A stretch of DNA of 64,000 bases. It comes from Pseudeuparius sepicola (lineage: Eukaryota; Arthropoda; Insecta; Coleoptera; Anthribidae). The stretch spans positions 45,325,500 through 45,389,499 of the forward strand of contig OY987302.1 of NCBI GenBank assembly GCA_963920635.1. Direction: 5' to 3'. A program made the position numbers and the translations under genes. Shown piece by piece: positions 61,501 to 64,000 of this stretch (its first letter is position 1; every line of letters starts with the position of its first letter). The notes under the pieces were generated by a model that saw only the letters and a list, made by a program, of their open reading frames with translations, made no database searches and was not told where the DNA came from.

Positions 61501-62235
61501 GAAAAAATTATCGATACAATTTCCGGCACTTGTGATATTACATACGATAATTATTTTTCTCTATGTATACAGGTAAAAAAATATGGCACGATTTACACGA
61601 TTTACACGATGTAACTAGCGCCCTCTAGGAACTACATAACAATTCTTATTTGCCATTTTAAAAAATGCTATGCCAATGCATGCCAATTTTCAAGTCGATT
61701 CTATGAAAACACAATATTTACAAAAAAATTATTAAAAAGCAGAATAGGTTAAATTTACTTCCTCTAGGGCAACTTTTAATTGTAAACAACTTTCCCTTAT
61801 ACAATTTTTGCTTGCTCTCAAGTATCTTATGATTGACGATTTTCGATTTTTAAACTAGTTAACTAATTTCATACCTATATCATCCTGGTTTGACAGCAAG
61901 CACAAATATTCAAAATATCAATATGCACTTTGAGTTCTTTTTGTCATTATCATGTCGAATAGAATACAGTACTATGTGCACATTATCTAGAAGTTTCTAA
62001 AAGTAACTGAAAATGACAGAGAAGTACCAAGTATCGAAAATATGAATAATAAAGCGTGAGCTCGATATGGATGCAACAGTTCGTTTCCGAGATAGTGCCA
62101 GTCGGGCCAAATACACGTGTTAGTATTTATCTGTGATGGGCTCGCCTCGAAAATCCTCTCAGAGCTTGTCATCATCCGACCGTCGAAGGGTCTGGGAATG
62201 TTACACCCCAAAATAAGATCATTTCGAACGAAAAC
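58585..62235. other. AT-rich non-coding stretch
   Basis: Frames of 60-76 codons only, none with a recognisable motif. A TATA-box-like sequence (tgtatataaac, about 59675-59685) has no gene after it that I can identify. Confidence 0.4.
60890..60946. repeat. Compound hairpin around GATAATTGCAC
   Basis: GCGATAATTGCAC and GTGCAAATTATCGC (60890-60918) pair with one bulged base and a 2-nt loop. A third copy of the right arm (TTGTGCAATTATCAC) follows within 30 bp, so alternative hairpins are possible. Confidence 0.6.
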
Positions 62236-62484
62236 GTGTGCCGGTTGGCTTATTATTGTCATACTTACTTGACATATTGGTTGAGAGGAAAAGCCAATTT
62301 GTTATCGGTGGATTTGCAACCAGATGGACAATTTGGGAAGGCTTATAGGAGAAATATTCCGCAAGGGATACCTATACTGGGTTATTGGATAAATGGATTT
62401 CCTATCAATTTCTTTGTATTAACGCAAATATCTTATGCGAATCTGTTGAAGGCATTTCAACGCGTACGGGATAATTTAGAATAA
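62236..62484 (+). CDS. Unassigned open frame, possible terminal exon
   Basis: An 82-codon frame from a GTG to a TAA at 62482-62484 with a balanced, protein-like composition (DLQPDGQFGKAYRRN, GIPILGYWINGFP). I do not recognise a family. The opposite strand is also open (61987-62262), which weakens the case for coding. No promoter or splice site was confirmed. Confidence 0.15.
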   Translation: MCRLAYYCHTYLTYWLRGKANLLSVDLQPDGQFGKAYRRNIPQGIPILGYWINGFPINFFVLTQISYANLLKAFQRVRDNLE

Positions 62485-62811
62485 ATTAAATGGGTTTCGG
62501 TTGCGTGCACGTAAATGTTAATAACGAAGAAGAGGTGTATTTTCGTGCAAATTATATTTGTAAAATTAGCATGGTAAAGCGCTTTCGGCTACATAGCCAT
62601 CATCAGTACCACCTAGAAGAGAGCATGACATAACTTTTGGAGAAGAGTCAACGATTTTAACATGAAAAAGAGGAATTAAATTTCTTTCGTTATGTGATAC
62701 TCACATGTCAGGTGTGTACAGAAAATTGGAGCAACTGAGTTTAATACAGGTGTAAAAAGACGATGGATATCCCATGTCACACATTAAAATGTGACGGACA
62801 AAATTAGTATA

Positions 62812-63056
62812 CAGAGTGTCCAATTTAAAGTGATATCTACTCTCGATTATCTCAGTTACTTTAAAGACAAATTGATGGCGCAAAACTAAACTTCTGTATT
62901 AGAATTTTTCGTGGAATTCGAACATGAAGTCGAACTTAGTGTTATTATAAAATATAAAGTTGAATTTTACCATGAATATAAGGGGACTAATAGAACATTA
63001 ACAGCTCCCATGCCAGGTTCCCGGTTTGACCTGAAGCGGGCTTTTGGGACAACCTG
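62812..63056. mobile_element. 245-bp MITE with TATA flanks
   Basis: Begins CAGAGTGTCC and ends GGGACAACCTG, imperfect complements, with TATA immediately outside both ends (62808-62811 and 63057-63060). The interior is not extensively self-complementary. The ends resemble those of the CAGGGTG elements in this window. Confidence 0.6.
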
Positions 63057-63233
63057 TATATTTTGGGTTTTTGGGTTTCCTCTGATGTTCTACCGATTCT
63101 AACCATATTATATATAGTTTTATAGAGTTATCTCGAACAATAACCAACCAAGCAGCAAATTGTAACTTTTTGATAAATTTTGTCAAATAATTTCCATATT
63201 TGCTTGGAATGCTAAAAGTATATGGAAACTATA

Positions 63234-63730
63234 CAGTGTGGTCATTTAAGTGTGCAACATATGGGATTTTCTTTTATTAATCGCACAACAAAAATACAAA
63301 TATTCCCGAACGTTGGTGCATGTTCGATAATCATATTAGGCGCACTTAGAATAGTTAAACAGCATACAGGGTAGGTAAAAAAATATAAAAATTGTACAAG
63401 AGTAAAGTACCCTTATTTCAAAAATTTCAGCAAAATGTTATTAAGAAAAGTTGTCTAGAATTAAAAGTTAAGCAGGCATAGCTTTTAATTCTAAACAACA
63501 ACCTTTCTTAATAACCTTTTGGTGAATTTTTTGAAATAAGGGTACTTGACTCTTGGGCAATTTTTATATTTTTTGACCTACCCTGTATGCTGTTTAACTT
63601 GCAACCATTCTAAGTGCACCTAATATGATTGATTATTACTGAACATGCAACTTTCGGCAATCTCTGTATTTTGGTTGTGCAATTAATAAAAAAAATCCCA
63701 TATATGTTGCACACTTAAATGACCACACTG
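63234..63730. mobile_element. 497-bp foldback MITE
   Basis: Ends CAGTGTGGTCATTTAAGTGT and the complement; arms pair through about 130 bp each (63234-63364 with 63588-63730). TATA flanks both ends (63230-63233, 63731-63734). A second inverted-repeat element occupies its centre. Confidence 0.88.
63367..63585. mobile_element. 219-bp inverted-repeat element nested in a foldback
   Basis: Starts CAGGGTAGGTAAAAAAATAT and ends with its complement, flanked by TA on both sides (63365-63366, 63586-63587). It sits exactly at the palindromic centre of the surrounding foldback. It shares the 'caaaatgttattaagaaaa' segment with the element at 56795-57526. Confidence 0.75.
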
Positions 63731-63734
63731 TATA

Positions 63735-64000
63735 TGGTTGAAATTGGGAGAAAAAAGGAAACTAAAAAATAAAAACCGAATATGTTTTGTTACTCCCCTT
63801 ATATTCTTCACTCGTTAGTAATATTTCGTGGTGAAATACAACTTCGCAATTTTTCTAGAAAAGTGTATTTTTGGCATAACTTTTTAACACTGGTCAGGGC
63901 ACTGGATGACATACTAAATTGCAGATAAATGATACAATAGATACCTAATTATTAGTCTCGTGGATACCAACTCGCGTTTTAATAGTGATATGGTGTTCAA
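63735..64000. other. AT-rich tail with no recognised feature
   Basis: Nothing beyond AT-rich sequence is visible up to the window edge. Confidence 0.4.

Noticed and set aside
61987..62262. 91-codon minus-strand frame opposite the frame at 62236
   Set aside because: No recognised domain, begins at a TTG, and both strands open together suggests chance.

Overview
The window looks like heterochromatin-edge DNA from an insect. It is AT-rich, has no bacterial-style operons, and is filled by satellite DNA and transposable elements. The insect assignment rests on an env-bearing errantivirus-type Gypsy element with a tRNA-Ser primer site, a hAT remnant, and many short inverted-repeat elements flanked by TA/TATA. 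I cannot place the order. No host protein-coding gene is convincingly visible.

Region 1-37140 is one tandem satellite array that enters from the left edge of the window. Between bases 4 and 36078 I count 86 units by monomer start: 70 of 405 bp, 10 of 390 bp and 6 of 637-639 bp. Bases 1-6198 alternate long and short units and include a 1027-bp higher-order repeat (390+637). Bases 6198-26043 are exactly 49 head-to-tail 405-bp units. Bases 26043-36078 mix 405- and 390-bp units, and a 7-unit, 2790-bp pattern occurs there twice. Bases 36078-37140 are decayed, long-type edge copies. The 405-bp unit is a long unit that has lost about 232 bp, and the edge copies suggest the long form is ancestral.

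Region 40864-47906 holds a 7022-bp errantivirus-like LTR retrotransposon on the minus strand: 5' LTR, PBS, repeat-bearing leader, gag, protease, RT-RNase H-integrase zinc finger, integrase C-terminal remnant, env, polypurine tract, 3' LTR. The two 188-bp LTRs are identical, so insertion is recent. However, pol carries an in-frame TAA between protease and RT, and the integrase catalytic core is deleted. The copy therefore looks as if it was moved by proteins supplied in trans, or was damaged very soon after insertion.

Region 47907-64000 is mostly non-coding, with nested small DNA elements: a 1.1-kb foldback (51249-52357), a 732-bp near-perfect palindrome (56795-57526), a 198-bp inverted-repeat element (57630-57827), a 660-bp hAT derivative still encoding the transposase dimerisation domain (57925-58584), a 245-bp element (62812-63056), and a 497-bp foldback with a 219-bp element nested in its centre (63234-63730). 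A GC-richer block at about 49440-50940 may be LTR-derived. Repeat comparisons were made by eye; identities are not computed.
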